Source: Topomyia yanbarensis (Eukaryota; Arthropoda; Insecta; Diptera; Culicidae). From it: a stretch of 64,000 bases of DNA. The notes under the pieces are model-generated. The model ran no database searches. It was not told the DNA's origin and saw only the letters and a list, made by a program, of their open reading frames with translations. Position 1 is the stretch's first letter. The number at the start of each line of letters is the position of its first letter. The stretch lies in NCBI RefSeq assembly GCF_030247195.1, contig NC_080670.1, positions 93,074,161-93,138,160 on the forward strand, in the 5' to 3' direction. Shown here in pieces: positions 1 to 10,347 of the stretch. Made by a program: the position numbers and the translations under genes.

Positions 1-50
1 GAAATGAGAAAGGCACAATTGCACCGCTAGGTGGATTAAAACAGGTTTTT
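1..50 (+). repeat. 3' end of DR1 dispersed repeat
   Basis: These 50 bases match the end of the DR1 copy at 14665-14714 with only two differences. The motif GAGAAAGGCACAATTGCACC is the inverted counterpart of the DR1 head (TTTGCCTTTCTCATATAG), so DR1 has short inverted ends. The rest of this copy lies outside the window. Confidence 0.75.
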
Positions 51-54
51 TATT
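49..54 (-). terminator. Candidate poly(A) signal of RpLP1
   Basis: TTTATT on the plus strand reads AATAAA on the minus strand, about 107 bases downstream of the RpLP1 stop codon. It sits exactly where gene-flanking sequence meets the end of the DR1 repeat. No other AATAAA lies between the stop codon and this point. Use of the signal is inferred. Confidence 0.6.
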
Positions 55-160
55 TACACATTGGTACATTAAAACTGTACTAATGTCATTGCAAACGGAA
101 AATACAGAAGGATAAAATATCTGCCCTTTCCTTTGCAGGATCCCGATGGTGAAGTAGAAT

Positions 161-499
161 CTAACCGAAGAGACCGAATCCCATGTCGTCATCGAATTCC
201 TCTGGTTCTTCTTCCTTCTTCTCTTCCTTCTTTTCGGCAGCGGCAGGAGCAGCGGCAGCAGCACTGCTAGCGGCCGGAGCACCACCACCGGAACCAACGC
301 CGGATCCGATATTTGTAATCAAATCCTTTACGTTGATGCCCTCCAGGGCCTTTGCGAAAAGACCGGGCCAGTATGGCTCGATTTCCACGTTGGCAGCCTT
401 GAGAATGGTAGAGATTTTCTCATCGGTTACGGCAACATCGTCATCAACGAGGATGAGCGTCGAATACACACAGGCTAATTCAGCTTTGTTTAGAGCCAT
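161..499 (-). CDS. RpLP1: 60S acidic ribosomal protein P1
   Basis: The product is a 112-residue stalk protein of the large ribosomal subunit. P1 pairs with P2 on P0 and recruits translational GTPases. Visible signs are an N-terminal helical domain beginning [17 protein letters not shown], a flexible Ala/Gly hinge (about residues 68-90), an acidic Lys/Glu stretch, and the conserved C-terminal tail ending [10 protein letters not shown] that contacts elongation factors. Length equals the usual insect P1. The frame is open 34 codons further upstream to an ATG at 601, but that extension is unlike P1, so the ATG at 499 is chosen. The coding region has no intron. It is intact, with no poly(A) tract behind it, so a working gene is more likely than a processed copy. 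Transposon-derived sequence lies within about 110 bases downstream. Confidence 0.95.
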   Translation of the reverse strand: MALNKAELACVYSTLILVDDDVAVTDEKISTILKAANVEIEPYWPGLFAKALEGINVKDLITNIGSGVGSGGGAPAASSAAAAAPAAAEKKEEKKEEEPEEFDDDMGFGLFG

Positions 500-525
500 T
501 TTAAAATGAAAAAAATCGACGTAGC

Positions 526-579
526 CTAGACATTTCACACTATTAACTTTTATGCAAATAAAAACTTTGAAATATCTAC
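526..579 (-). other. Possible 54-nt intron in RpLP1 5' UTR
   Basis: On the minus strand CAG|GTAGAT at 579 resembles a donor, and TCTAG at 530-526 an acceptor, 26 bases before the start codon. The length suits a minimal insect intron. A short pyrimidine run CTTTC at 638-634 could be the transcription start typical of ribosomal protein genes. Both are inference from motif match only. Confidence 0.3.
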
Positions 580-639
580 CTGTCTCATTCACGAATCGCA
601 TTCTCCCTCTGTCGTTCTCTGTTCAAGGGGCTTGAAAGC

Positions 640-1120
640 ACATGTGACCTTGTCTCACTTTACTATATTCAATCGCGCGTTAAAATACTGAACCAGTAAA
701 TTCTGTTCTGCACATAAATCTTTTTTCAGGAATATGTGACCAAAAAGTAAACTTCGAATACCAAAGCAAATTGAACGTTCCAGATTCCTGATAACTAATT
801 AAGGTCCAACAATAAAGTAGATACACCAGATAATCTTTTAACAACGCCGTCAAGTAAAGAAGCATGAAAACGAAAAAAATAAAACAAAAAAAAATAAAAC
901 CAAAAACATTTCAAAACTTTCTGATGCAATGGTTCTCAAATTCGTACAATCCGGTTTATTCATTTTCTTTATTCAAAAATGTTTTTAACTTTAAATATAT
1001 ATGATCATTTCATTTTAATTACTTATTCCATTCAGCATATTTTTATTCGTTTTGTTCATCTGCGTCATTTTATTTATTTTATTCGTTTCATTCTTTGGAT
1101 TCACTCTGATCAGTTTAGTT
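640..1120. other. AT-rich sequence, no gene seen
   Basis: Sequence upstream of RpLP1 rich in TTTATTC-like words. The short open frames here show no family resemblance. The promoter of RpLP1 presumably lies at its left edge, but no clear core element was recognised. Confidence 0.5.
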
Positions 1121-1126
1121 TTACAT

Positions 1127-1560
1127 TTCTTACAAAAGAAATGTATAGGATTCGCTCAAACTTTGAAAACTTTTTCCAAGGCCCGGAGGGCCGAGTCTCC
1201 TATACCAATCGACTCAGCTCGACAAATTGAGACAATGTCTGTATGTGTGTGTGTATGTATGTATAAAATGTCATGCAATTATCTCAGCAATAGCTGAACC
1301 GATCTTAACGAAATTAGCTTCAAATGAAAGACCTAACGTTGCCATTTGACACTATTATTTTTGATTTTCGATATGTTGTTTACTTTCTGAGATATGGGCA
1401 ATTTTGTCAAAACACAGCAGGTTTTTTGCAAATAACTTCCGAACAATACAATATTGTCCCACAAATGAACATAAATAGAAAGCTTGTAAAAATACCTTTC
1501 TAACAAGCTATGGATTGTCTAAATCCGTGCACGAGCGGCGGAGATATTGAACATTTTGTA
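1127..1560 (+). repeat. Diverged DR1-related repeat
   Basis: It contains the DR1 head motif GCCCGGAGGGCCGAGT at about 1181, followed by the CGACTCAGCTCG block, an ATGTCTGTATGTGTG microsatellite and the GCTGAACCGAT block. After that it departs from the main DR1 family. Related heads occur at 9883-9990 and, inverted, at 57840-57950, marking a subfamily whose head begins with a TTCTTACAAAAGAA-like word. Confidence 0.65.
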
Positions 1561-2219
1561 TTTTTAGTCCTTACCAATTTCCACTAACTAAAAATGAGAT
1601 TGTTTCATACAGAGTACACTAAGGTTTTTTTTACACGGTTTTTTTTGCACGGTTTTCGCAATTAGCACGGTTTTTTTTGCACGGCGTTAATGAATAGATA
1701 CCGGATGTCAATTCCGGAAGTCATGTTTTCATCTAAGATGGTGACTTCTATTTTAGTGCCAAGACGATGTTTTAAATATAAAGACACGCGGCGAGAAAAA
1801 CAGTAAATTTGGCTGCACGGTTTTACAAATTATTTGTCTGCTAGTTTTGGCAACCAGGAATATTGTGTAAACAGCGAGTGACTTGTAGTTTTAATGAATG
1901 CTTGGCGAATTCCTTTTTTGAAATATTTCCCACAATACTCAATCATGTAACTTGGAAACGCATTGATTTACGTTACTGAGCCTGTCTACATGTTTTTCGT
2001 TGCACTAGAAAAAATGTTTCGAGGATGCAGGATGCAGACATGCATTTCTTTTCATTTCAATCTCGATACTCTCCACGCATTACTTCCTAAATCCGATATA
2101 TTTGTTTACATTGCTAGTTTGGAACCGTTGTTTTGGGTTCGATTGGAACTTTTGGCTTCAGTCTTCGCGCATCTCTATAAGCATCATCTCTGCTTTAGTG
2201 TACATCTCATTCATCTTAA

Positions 2220-3301
2220 GGGGGCGTCTGGTGTAGTGGGCAAAAAAATCGACTTCTTTTTTATCCGCTTAATTGTTAGTATTGAGCCTCTAGAATAGTC
2301 TCCCGCAATCTCGGTGACCACGCTGAACTTCTTTTGTTTTAAACAGCCATGCATTCCTCGCGCGTATTTGCTGTGACACACGCAGATTTCAATCTATCGG
2401 CAACAATTTTCTTAAGACTGACAGCGATAAAAATACAGTGTGAACAATACACTTTAAACTACTTCCACCCAAATTTTTAAGAGAAAATACCAAATGTATT
2501 GTTTTCCACGTCATTTTATCCGTGATGCAATTTGATATGGAGTATCCTTTAATAGCGTTTTTTCGAAACCGCGTTTTTCAAATTGGTGAACACGATAACT
2601 CAAAAACTAATCAAAGAATTGACTTGATTTTTTTATGAAAATGCTAAATATGTGTAGCCTGTCGGTGAACCACAGAAAACAGAATGAAAAAATTGTTCTC
2701 TCTATTATTTTGAAGAAAAGTGCACGAATTGTACAGAAAAATATGAGATTTTTCGGTTTACATGAAGCCATTTTCCTAAACTCGAACTTTTTTTGGGTTC
2801 ATCGAGTAACTACAAGTCTAAGCTTTACAAATTTTACTTAATTTCCTGTGTCAAACAATTTTATCAAGAGTCATCGTGTTAGCCGCGGCGCTCCTCGACG
2901 TGGAAATGGTAGGACGTCTACTCTTGGAATGCTCGTATGTGTGGCTCTGCGTGGCTGCCGACCCTATTCTGCGCGGCGTGTGACGTGAGACGACTAATCT
3001 CACCTCACTCTACGTGACTTCACCCAATTCTGAAGAGTAACTTCGGGTGACGCAATGAGGAATCTCACCTCACCCGAGTCGACTCTCAGAATCGGGTGAG
3101 AAAAGTCACGTAAAGTGAGGTGAGTTTCGTCGTCTCACGTCGCACGCCGCGCAGAATAAGGCCTTGCAAATATTTTTTTCGTACAGAATAAACGTACAAA
3201 TTTAAAGCTTAACATTACATAAAAGATGCATTGTTTCCTTGCCTTCAAAATCGTAAACCAAAATAACTTTCGGTTTGAGCACTTTACACCAGACGCCCCC
3301 C
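2220..3301. mobile_element. TTAA-flanked MITE, 1.08 kb, nested
   Basis: The ends read GGGGGCGTCTGGTGTAGTG and, inverted, TTTACACCAGACGCCCCCC. Both are bordered by TTAA (2216-2219 and 3302-3305), the target duplication typical of piggyBac-type transposition. There is no transposase; open frames inside are short. It carries a separate 200-bp palindrome at 2962-3162. Confidence 0.75.
2962..3162. repeat. About 200-bp hairpin palindrome
   Basis: The left arm CCTATTCTGCGCGGCGTG is mirrored by CACGCCGCGCAGAATAAGG, and CTCACCTCACTCTACGTGAC by GTCACGTAAAGTGAGGTGAG. The two arms cover almost the whole segment and meet around 3062, so the strand can fold into a long hairpin. It may be an independent foldback MITE inside the TTAA element. 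Confidence 0.7.
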
Positions 3302-4013
3302 TTAATAATACAGCGAAGACCTGATTGTATTATTTCCCCCTGGTTATGTCAGCTTTTTGATTCGACTTTGAGTCTCGCATGAAGATTCGCTCGATGAGCT
3401 CTAGCAGACGAACCAACTCAAATTCGAGTAAATCCATTCATGAGCACATTTTTCTTATCTTATAAATGCAAAATATACAAAAATAAATGTATCTTTTTGT
3501 TTTACGCTGAATATTTATACTCAGACCTCTGGCAACTGCATATTTGTCAATCCAGTTCCAAAACACTCCATGTTGTGAGTTATACAGAATATCGCTAAGC
3601 CGATAGTCTCAATGTTGTATTTCAAAATGGCCTCAGACATTGATCTCTATCATGCGCTCATTAGGCCCGCTCGGAAAATATGCATACTGATTGGGTTATT
3701 GAAAATTCTGTTAGACCGGAAGTCGTCATCTTGGTATTCCAAATGGCCTCAGGCATCGATATTTGGTGCCTACTCGTTAACACTGTACCGAAAACAACCA
3801 TATTGTTAAAGTGCGGGACAAAAGGAAACCTCAAGATCCGTCGTTTCCACTTTTCCAAAAACCTAAGGAATTGGAAAAAGCAAAAACCGTGCAAAAAAAA
3901 CCTGTTCCAAAATCGTCTAAGTCTTTTGCCTTCAAAAGGACTTAGAACATTTTTGATAAAACTCCGAAATCATCCCTTTTCCTAAAATCGTCTAAGTCTT
4001 TTGCATTGAATGT

Positions 4014-4205
4014 AACGCGGTTTTTTTTGCACGATTTTCGGAATTAACGCGGTTTTTTTGCACGGTTTTCTGAATTAACACGGTTTTTTTTACACGGATT
4101 TCGCAATTAACGCGGTTTTTTTTTACACGGATTTCGCAATTAACGCAGTTTTTTTTTGCACGGTTTTTTTTTGCACGGTTTTTTTTACACGGTACGTATC
4201 CCCCG
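4014..4205. repeat. Subterminal tandem repeats of the TA element
   Basis: About five imperfect copies of a roughly 33-bp unit run in tandem. Each has a CGG, a run of seven to nine T, a GCACGG or ACACGG word and TTCGCAATTAA. The same unit appears at the other end (1621-1690), so it belongs to the element's termini, a position where transposase-binding repeats are often found. Confidence 0.7.
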
Positions 4206-5062
4206 TGTAAAAAAAAACCTTAGTGTATTGCTTTACTGGTGTTTTAGGGGCAAAACCAGCGCTGTTGTTGTAGAATATTTGCTGGTTAGTCGCCAATTTA
4301 AAGCTGGGGCGCAATGGCTTGGATAGGGCGCAACAACCTGGATGGGGCGCAACGACATTGATGGGGTACGAAAACTATAACGCCATTATACCGCAAAGTG
4401 GACCGGAAAATGAGCGGCGTGAATGCAAACATAACGAAAAGTACTAAATTGGTGCTTTTTGCTATGAAGGGTGCATTCCACATAAAATAAATATCCGATT
4501 TCTTCGAAAAAAATTTCTCACACCCTTTAACAAAAAAAGTGTGTCAATTGTTATTTATTAAGCTTATGATTCAATAAATTGTCCATAATGATAACTCGTA
4601 AACTTTACAATATATGGACTGAAATTAAAATTAAAGTTGGATTTTTTATTGAACTTAAGAGTTCGGAAATTAGTATAAACAAATTGAATATTTTTATATC
4701 TCGAACCATTTTTTACTTTCTAAATATTTAGAATCATGTCGGAAAGATGGTGTAAAAGATTGATATGGAAGTCTGAATACTTCATGAGATATTTCAATAA
4801 TACCAATAAAGCAAGGCTACTTTATAGTACAAACTCTGTGATAGAAACTTACAAAATGGTTTGTAAATCTGATGTGAATTTTGTGTGTTTTAACGTGGTG
4901 ATGGCAATGCCCTGTTTGTAAACATACGCCCTAAACGAACCCCCTGGAACTGTTACTGTTGAGGTATTGGGGCAGTAGCCTATTACATAATATGCTAACC
5001 CTTAACATAGGCTTTGTTCAACAAGCTGAGCCACCCTAGGGACTGAAATATACCTCAATTAA

Positions 5063-5770
5063 GGGGTTATATACAAAGTTGTGGCGAAAAAGTGAGCTAA
5101 GTTCGTGATTTTTTTAAAGTGATTTATGCAAATTTTATTCGAAAAAGCGAAAGACAGTTCGTACTATCGAAGTTCGAAAAAACAAGCTGAAAAAAAAAAA
5201 ATTCAAGATTGGCGGAGTTCTGGCCCATCCCCGAAGCGTATTTTTTGGCAGAGGTTTGCAATGAACGGTCTCCAAGCCGAACCGGTCAACTGAAATCAAA
5301 AAAGTAAACTGATTATTTAAGAAAAATGTATTGTGGTAAACTTGAACGGAGCGGTTTCCCAATAAAAAAGAATTTCCTTCAAAAAAATTATGTTGATCAA
5401 AAAATGGAGTTTTAAACAAAAGTTCATTGCAAAGAATTGACAAATTTTGGATGATTTTTGGATTTGGATGTTCAAGTACACGTGTATACAAACAATTCAA
5501 AAAAAATATGAAAATCGGATGAGTAGTTTTTGCGATATCACGTTCACCGCAACGGTACTTTTCAAAAAACTTAGTTCCGAGAAATTGCGTTTAAATTTTT
5601 GTGTTCACTTCATTCGCGAAAGAACCAGCGCGCTGCGAACCGGCTATAGTTTGAAATCTAGTTCTCCGACCAGGATAAAATTTCGCACAGATATTTTCAA
5701 AAGTGTGTACTTTCAGAATATTCAATAATTTTTATTCGTTTTTTTGAGTTCCAACTTTGTATATAACCCC
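5063..5770. mobile_element. TTAA-flanked MITE, 708 bp (left arm)
   Basis: Inverted ends GGGGTTATATACAAAGTT and AACTTTGTATATAACCCC are bordered by TTAA at 5059-5062 and 5771-5774. The sister copy is at 61272-61985. No transposase is seen, so it is probably non-autonomous and piggyBac-like by its target site. Confidence 0.75.
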
Positions 5771-6153
5771 TTAATGATGAAGGTGAAAACTTTTTGATTT
5801 TTTAGTGCATGAGCTAAATAATTTCATTTTATTTTAAAAATCGAACGTTGCTTTTATTATAAATTCTAAAAAATTCAGATGGAGAGGGGGGCATAATTCC
5901 TTGGTATTAGAGACAGGGGTTCAAGTTAACGGGAGATCAACGCCATCGATTACAGACTCGGGCGGTCTTCGTCAGATGACGACCGGCAACATATCGAGTT
6001 GCGCGTGTGATGTTTGTGTTGCAAATTCCGCGTTTGTTAACATTTTCGACAGAGATGTTTCGTGTCACTTGCATCAAACCATCAAGGATGTACGATATAT
6101 GTGGAAGAGGACACTTCTGAGAATGATAATAAAAATAAAAGGGGCAGGTAAAT

Positions 6154-6504
6154 CTATATATTGATGGTTTTTAGGAAGGTACATACAAGGGACATATAGA
6201 GGAGATCGCGGTTTGCCAGTACATCCCTCATCGGGACATTGGATGACCTTACTCGGGCCTGAAGGTAATTTAATAGTTGAGATCTAGTGGAACAATGCTC
6301 GGCGCATGTTTGTGCGATTGGCTTAGTTTTCTCCTTGGAGAATTCGATACCCAGCTGGAGGGTCCAAGTAGGTAAATTGTCTAAGACATCTTGCAATGGT
6401 CCTTGCAAATCGACAGCTTTAGGATCTGTAATAGAGACCACACCGTCATCTGCAAGCTGCCCTAGCGTGACGGAATTGACAAGACATTTGTCAATGTCAT
6501 TCAC
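6154..6504 (-). pseudogene. RT fragment fused to RNase H tail (copy C)
   Basis: A 116-codon frame begins with the RT region after the catalytic box (LADDGVVSITDPKAVDLQG). It then jumps at the internal deletion to the extreme C-terminus (NVPMRDVLANRDLLYMSLV). Compared with copy B it lacks about 1.4 kb of RT thumb and RNase H. The equivalent frame occurs at 60536-60886 in the other arm, so this accidental fusion has been duplicated but is not evidence of function. Confidence 0.8.
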
Positions 6505-6527
6505 TTAAAAATTGTAGAGAAGGGGGC

Positions 6528-6835
6528 TTAGACATGAGCCCTGGGGAAGGCCCATGTAGCTAATTCGTGATGTCGACAAATAACTTTGCGAAAAATACAT
6601 ATGTTTTTCAGACAACAAACCCCCTGAGTCAGTAAGAAAACTGCTGCCATCTGCTCTTTGTTAGCATATGCCATTTGTGTTCCTGTTGAGAGCAACGCAA
6701 GGCAATCGTTCGTCTCTTTGCCTTTGCGAAAGCCAAATTGTGTATCTGACAGTAAGTTATTTGCTTCGACCCAACTGACGAGACAGAATAGGACCATTTT
6801 CTCGAACTACTTCCGAATATAAGAGAGCATTTCAA
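6528..6835 (-). pseudogene. RT finger/palm fragment (copy C)
   Basis: Minus-strand frames here encode a non-LTR RT stretch (VEANNLLSDTQFGFRKGKET, then ALLSTGTQMAYANKEQM) followed by a frame that has lost the conserved FLDI..AFD box through deletion. It matches copy B around 48450-48150. The region is cut upstream by the TA element at 6950. Confidence 0.8.
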
Positions 6836-6949
6836 TCCGTCAATACGAGTTGTGATCGGAGGCTGTTTTTCTTGTTTTTTTTTTTTTGGATGGCGTGGAC
6901 CTTCACTTGCCTCCAGCCATGAGGGACAAGGTTACCCTTAAGAAACATA

Positions 6950-7856
6950 GGGTAAGAAGGGGTAAATCCGACCTAGTAAATGGTTTTGGCTGTAAAATGC
7001 TCATTTTACATCGAATCAAGTCGTTTTATACACCAAATTAAAGGTGAAACTCCTGGGCAACTTTCTATATGTAGCATTTTATTCGGATCTTGGAAATATT
7101 TTGAGATACAAGCGTTTTACGAAAATGTTCATTTTTGCTGTTTTCAAAAATGGTGGGATAAACCCGACCCCCTATGTTTTTGGTTGATTTAGTGCAGATA
7201 TTATCCAAATTTTATGGTTTTTCAATGAGAAATCAATGAATGTTGTGTTATTGAATTGTAACATGAAGAAAATGGAGTTCAATGTCAATCTTGGAATGCT
7301 AAAATCACGAGCAATAGCACGTAATGATATTTCCATTTGCATCGCAGCAATTGCTTGACGAATACTATAATCATCACGTTTTTGTGTCTTTTGTTTGTAA
7401 TTATGAACCATTTTTCATAAAAATAATAAAAAATGACAATAAAAATATATTTCAATTTGATAAATAAACATTTTCTTAGCAAAAAAGCGGTCGGATTTAC
7501 CCCACTATTTAGAGGTCGGATTTGCCCCACCGCGTCATTTTTCATTACGATGCAATTAAAAAAAGTTATGAAAAAGGTTGAACCAAATTCATCTAAGCAC
7601 TTTGTAGGATTTTAATCAAAGAATTTAAATCAACTTACATGCACAATGCACAAAAATCAAATCAAAAGTTTTAAAAACACACTTTTTGTCGTTTGAGCAT
7701 CTCAATGTAGATTAATAAAATGCTGTCATGCCACCATTATGATTATTTCCTATACTCTACACGACACCATTGATATTAGTTCGCGTAGTGCTTCTGATTT
7801 TCGGTAACAGAGGGGGGTCGGGTTTACCCAACGGTCGGATTTACCCCACCTTACCC
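6950..7856. mobile_element. Pogo-like TA element, 907 bp
   Basis: Inverted ends GGGTAAGAAGGGGTAAATCC and the mirrored GGATTTACCCCACCTTACCC are flanked by TA (6948-6949 and 7857-7858). The sister arm (near 60100) shows the empty site, reading straight through AACATATTAAATTAA. Further copies of the terminal word occur inside (about 7150, 7490 and 7505). A minus-strand frame carries a transposase-type helix-turn-helix, so it looks like an internally deleted pogo/Tc1-mariner relative. Confidence 0.85.
7290..7411 (-). pseudogene. Pogo-type transposase N-terminal HTH fragment
   Basis: The first 40 or so residues (MVHNYKQKTQKRDDYS, then RQAIAAMQMEISLRAIARDF and SIPRLTL) resemble the Psq/CENP-B-like DNA-binding helix-turn-helix that opens pogo-family transposases. 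After that the frame loses resemblance, and no DDE catalytic domain is present in the 907-bp element. It is therefore a leftover DNA-binding domain in a non-autonomous element. Family assignment rests on recalled pattern, not a search. Confidence 0.6.
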
Positions 7857-7858
7857 TA

Positions 7859-8760
7859 TTAAATTAATTCAACAAACGTCTCTTGGCAGATTCTTTAACA
7901 AGTAAATTTTGATTCTGTCTGGTCCTGGGGCTTTATTGTTACATTATCGTCCGGGGGTAGCGGCGCGGTAGATCTTCTGTGCCGGGGCGGAATCCGTACA
8001 AACCTTCTTGGCGAAATCGAATATCCAACGATTTGAATATTCTACTCTCTCGTTAGTACTGTTAAAGCCACCCAAGAAGCCGTACTCTTCCTCCGGAGGA
8101 AGGTCTTGCATGGACTCGAGTTTACCGGATGCCGAGGATGCTTAGTTCTGCCAATCACTATTTTGTTTGAGGTCATACGAAATATTTATTGTACTCGTTG
8201 GCCTTAAGCCGTTAGCAATAGTGATTAAGATTGGCAGAGGATCGCAGCCGTGTCAATCAGGAATTACCTTCCACATGCAATCCAACCGAGTCGAGCAGAG
8301 GGACAAGTCTAAGGAGCTTGGGCGCGCTGGGGGAGCAGGGATCCGAGTCATTTCACCGGTGTTCAAAATGGTCATCTTGAAGTTATCACCATGTTTTTGG
8401 AGTGAGGTAGATTTCGATTATCATTATCATGAAAGCAATCCCATGATATGTCGTGGGAGTTAAAATATACTAAAACTAACTTCGGTGCTGGAAAGAGTTC
8501 TGCAATGTCGCAAGATCTTCAATGTCTGGTGTCGAGGGAAGGTTAATTCTATTGAAAAATTGCACTTTTTGATCCCCAAAAGTACTCTTCCGTTAAAGTG
8601 TTCTCGTTCCAGGCAAAAAAAAATTAAAATCTATTTCTGAAGTAAGTCATGTTTCGCATAACATTTTTTAAAAGTATCGAGTTTCGGGATAATGTTTTTG
8701 CACTATTAAACAGTGATCAAATCCGTGTATTAGCTATCGCAGGATACAATCGCTGAAAGG
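7859..8760 (-). pseudogene. Endonuclease/linker remnants (copy C)
   Basis: Minus-strand sequence matching copy B 48650-49990 in short broken blocks: the ILNTGEMTRI and LDLSLCST stretches of the APE domain near 8290-8390 and the linker before RT near 7960-8050. Several frameshifts and deletions are visible. It is not coding. Confidence 0.7.
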
Positions 8761-9204
8761 AGGCGCTATTTTGCAGTCAACTGCATTAAGAATATTTTAT
8801 TACAGTGAGAAAGCTTACCAGGATGCTTTTAGGAGGGTCAGAAATGTCCTGTAACAGTACGGTCCACAGTGCTGGGAACTTCTTTTCTGAGCTCAGGTTT
8901 CGGAGACCAGGAGCTGTTTGCTTCGGTCTGCACCAGAAAGTACTGTTATTTTTGGAACATTACATTACATTCTGAACATTACAACGAATCTTAGGAGAGG
9001 AAAAGTTCCTCCTTTTTCTATTGCTTCTAGGCGCAGCAGAAGATGTTCCCTCCTGGTGTTCATCAGAGTCACCATCGTCAGTAGACAAGTCAGTATAGAT
9101 TTTTGTAGAGACTTGTGGCTTGGCTATTTTAAGCAACATTTCTGCGAAAGATCCCTTAGAGCGTCCCTGCAGGGAACTCTTCTATTTCTCTCCGCACTGT
9201 ATCA

Positions 9205-9556
9205 TCATGTCGGGAGATTATGTTGATTTCCCCCACTGTAAAGATACTTTTCGACACCCCTCCCCCAGGAGTCATCCACATGATTCTCATCGCATTTCCC
9301 ACAACGAACCTTATTGCTACAATGGGAGGCTGTGTGTCCTGATTGTTTACAATTTTTGCATTTCATGACCCGCGGCACAAAAAGGCGAACAGGTAGACGA
9401 TCATTGTCAAAGAGGAGGTAGTTAGGTAGAGCAAAACCGGCGAAGGTCACCCGATAAGAGTCTAAGTTGACGTATGACGTATTCCCGTCAGCTGCGACTG
9501 ATTTTGAATGCAAACATCCTGTATCTTCCCTGACTGAAGCATGGGGTCTTTAACCC
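9205..9556 (-). pseudogene. ORF1 zinc-knuckle fragment (copy C)
   Basis: The 102-codon minus-strand frame has the ORF1 nucleic-acid-binding region: the LPNYLLFDNDRLPVRLFVPR block, then CCHC-type knuckles CKNCKQSGHTASHC and CGKCDENHVDDSW. In the second the last Cys is replaced, and the third is damaged. Such ORF1 proteins bind retrotransposon RNA. The fragment is truncated upstream by an inserted segment at about 9557. Confidence 0.8.
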
Positions 9557-9670
9557 TTGATAAGGCCGAGAGTTTGGGGCTAATAATGAATGTTATATTA
9601 ATGGAAGCACGGTTCTTTCACTTAGTTTAGAATCTGCATTTATTTCGTAATAAAAACCTGTTTTGAAAAA

Positions 9671-10214
9671 GGTGGCAATATAGTTGCCACCGCCCGGTAA
9701 ACACATTTTATGAAACTCTATTTCTTAAGGATACTATAGGAAGAAATCCAAACGAAAGATTAAGCTAGCTACCGTTATGCCCGTTTTTATGTAACCATTT
9801 TTGTTCTTGCTAGATTCACTGTTTTACCTCCACCTCTGTGCAGGCCAGTGCTCAGGACATTTTTAAGGGGGTTGGTTTTATTCGTTTCTTACAAAAGAAA
9901 AGTATAGCAACCCTCAAACTTTGAAGATCTTTTCTCAGGTCTGGAGGGCCTATTCTTTTGTATCATCGACTCAGCTCCACAAATTCGTACAATGTCTGTT
10001 ATCGAGAAGGAATCTTGAACAGACAGCGCTGCCTGTGGCTCGTGGCAGTACGGATTACTGCAGTGATTTGTAGTAAGCTTACCGACTAAACCTAAACCTC
10101 TTGTTCCTACCAGCCTTCAACTTACGCAGTCACCGTTAGGTATTACCTCAGTAGGGATTGTGTATTTACTCTTTTTATTTTGTGTTAGTTGTTCGTAGAT
10201 TTCCCATTGCCACC
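9671..10214. mobile_element. Deleted copy of a GGTGGCAA-ended element
   Basis: It starts with GGTGGCAATATAGTTGCCAC, itself a near-palindrome, and ends with the last bases of the inverted terminus (GCCACC at 10209-10214). The full version is at 56861-58148. Here about 750 bases are missing, with the short word ATTG shared at the breakpoint. A third copy of the terminal motif stands at about 10379. Confidence 0.65.
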
Positions 10215-10347
10215 TATTTAGATTCATTTTATTTTGATCTTTGTAATTTTTGCAACTAAAGAACCGCGTTTTCGGATAAAAAATACTTGTTTTTAAAAAA
10301 ATTTGACACCAACTTATAGGGTGTAGAGTATTTCATTCAAAATCGAG

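Larger units (their letters stand above)
1617..4225. mobile_element. 2.6-kb TA-flanked DNA element
   Basis: Inverted termini CACTAAGGTTTTTTTTACAC (1617) and the matching GTGTAAAAAAAAACCTTAGTG (to 4225) are flanked by TA on both sides (1615-1616 and 4226-4227), which fits a Tc1/mariner-type insertion. Near both ends a unit containing CGGTTTTTTTTGCACGG is repeated. About 1.08 kb of its interior is a nested TTAA-flanked element (2220-3301), so the original length was about 1.5 kb. No transposase frame is recognisable, so it is probably non-autonomous. Confidence 0.75.
4257..10279. repeat. Left arm of a long inverted duplication
   Basis: This segment is matched in reverse orientation by 56797-62808. 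Outer limits are the shared CAGCGCTG (4257-4264 and 62801-62808); inner limits are the shared GAACCGCGTTTTCGGATA near 10262-10279 and 56797-56815. The arms share the same decayed retrotransposon, with the same deletion and the same disrupted frames, and the same TTAA MITE. They differ by a 907-bp element found only here (6950-7856) and by an internal deletion here relative to 56861-57617. Arms are clearly diverged, not recent copies. Confidence 0.85.

Noticed and set aside
183..509. Plus-strand 108-codon open frame opposite RpLP1
   Set aside because: It is the antisense shadow of the RpLP1 coding region, rich in Ser/Ala because of the Ala/Glu codons on the other strand.
7172..7411. Complete small DNA-binding host protein
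   Set aside because: Only the first half resembles a helix-turn-helix, and the frame lies inside a TA-flanked element with inverted ends absent from the sister arm.
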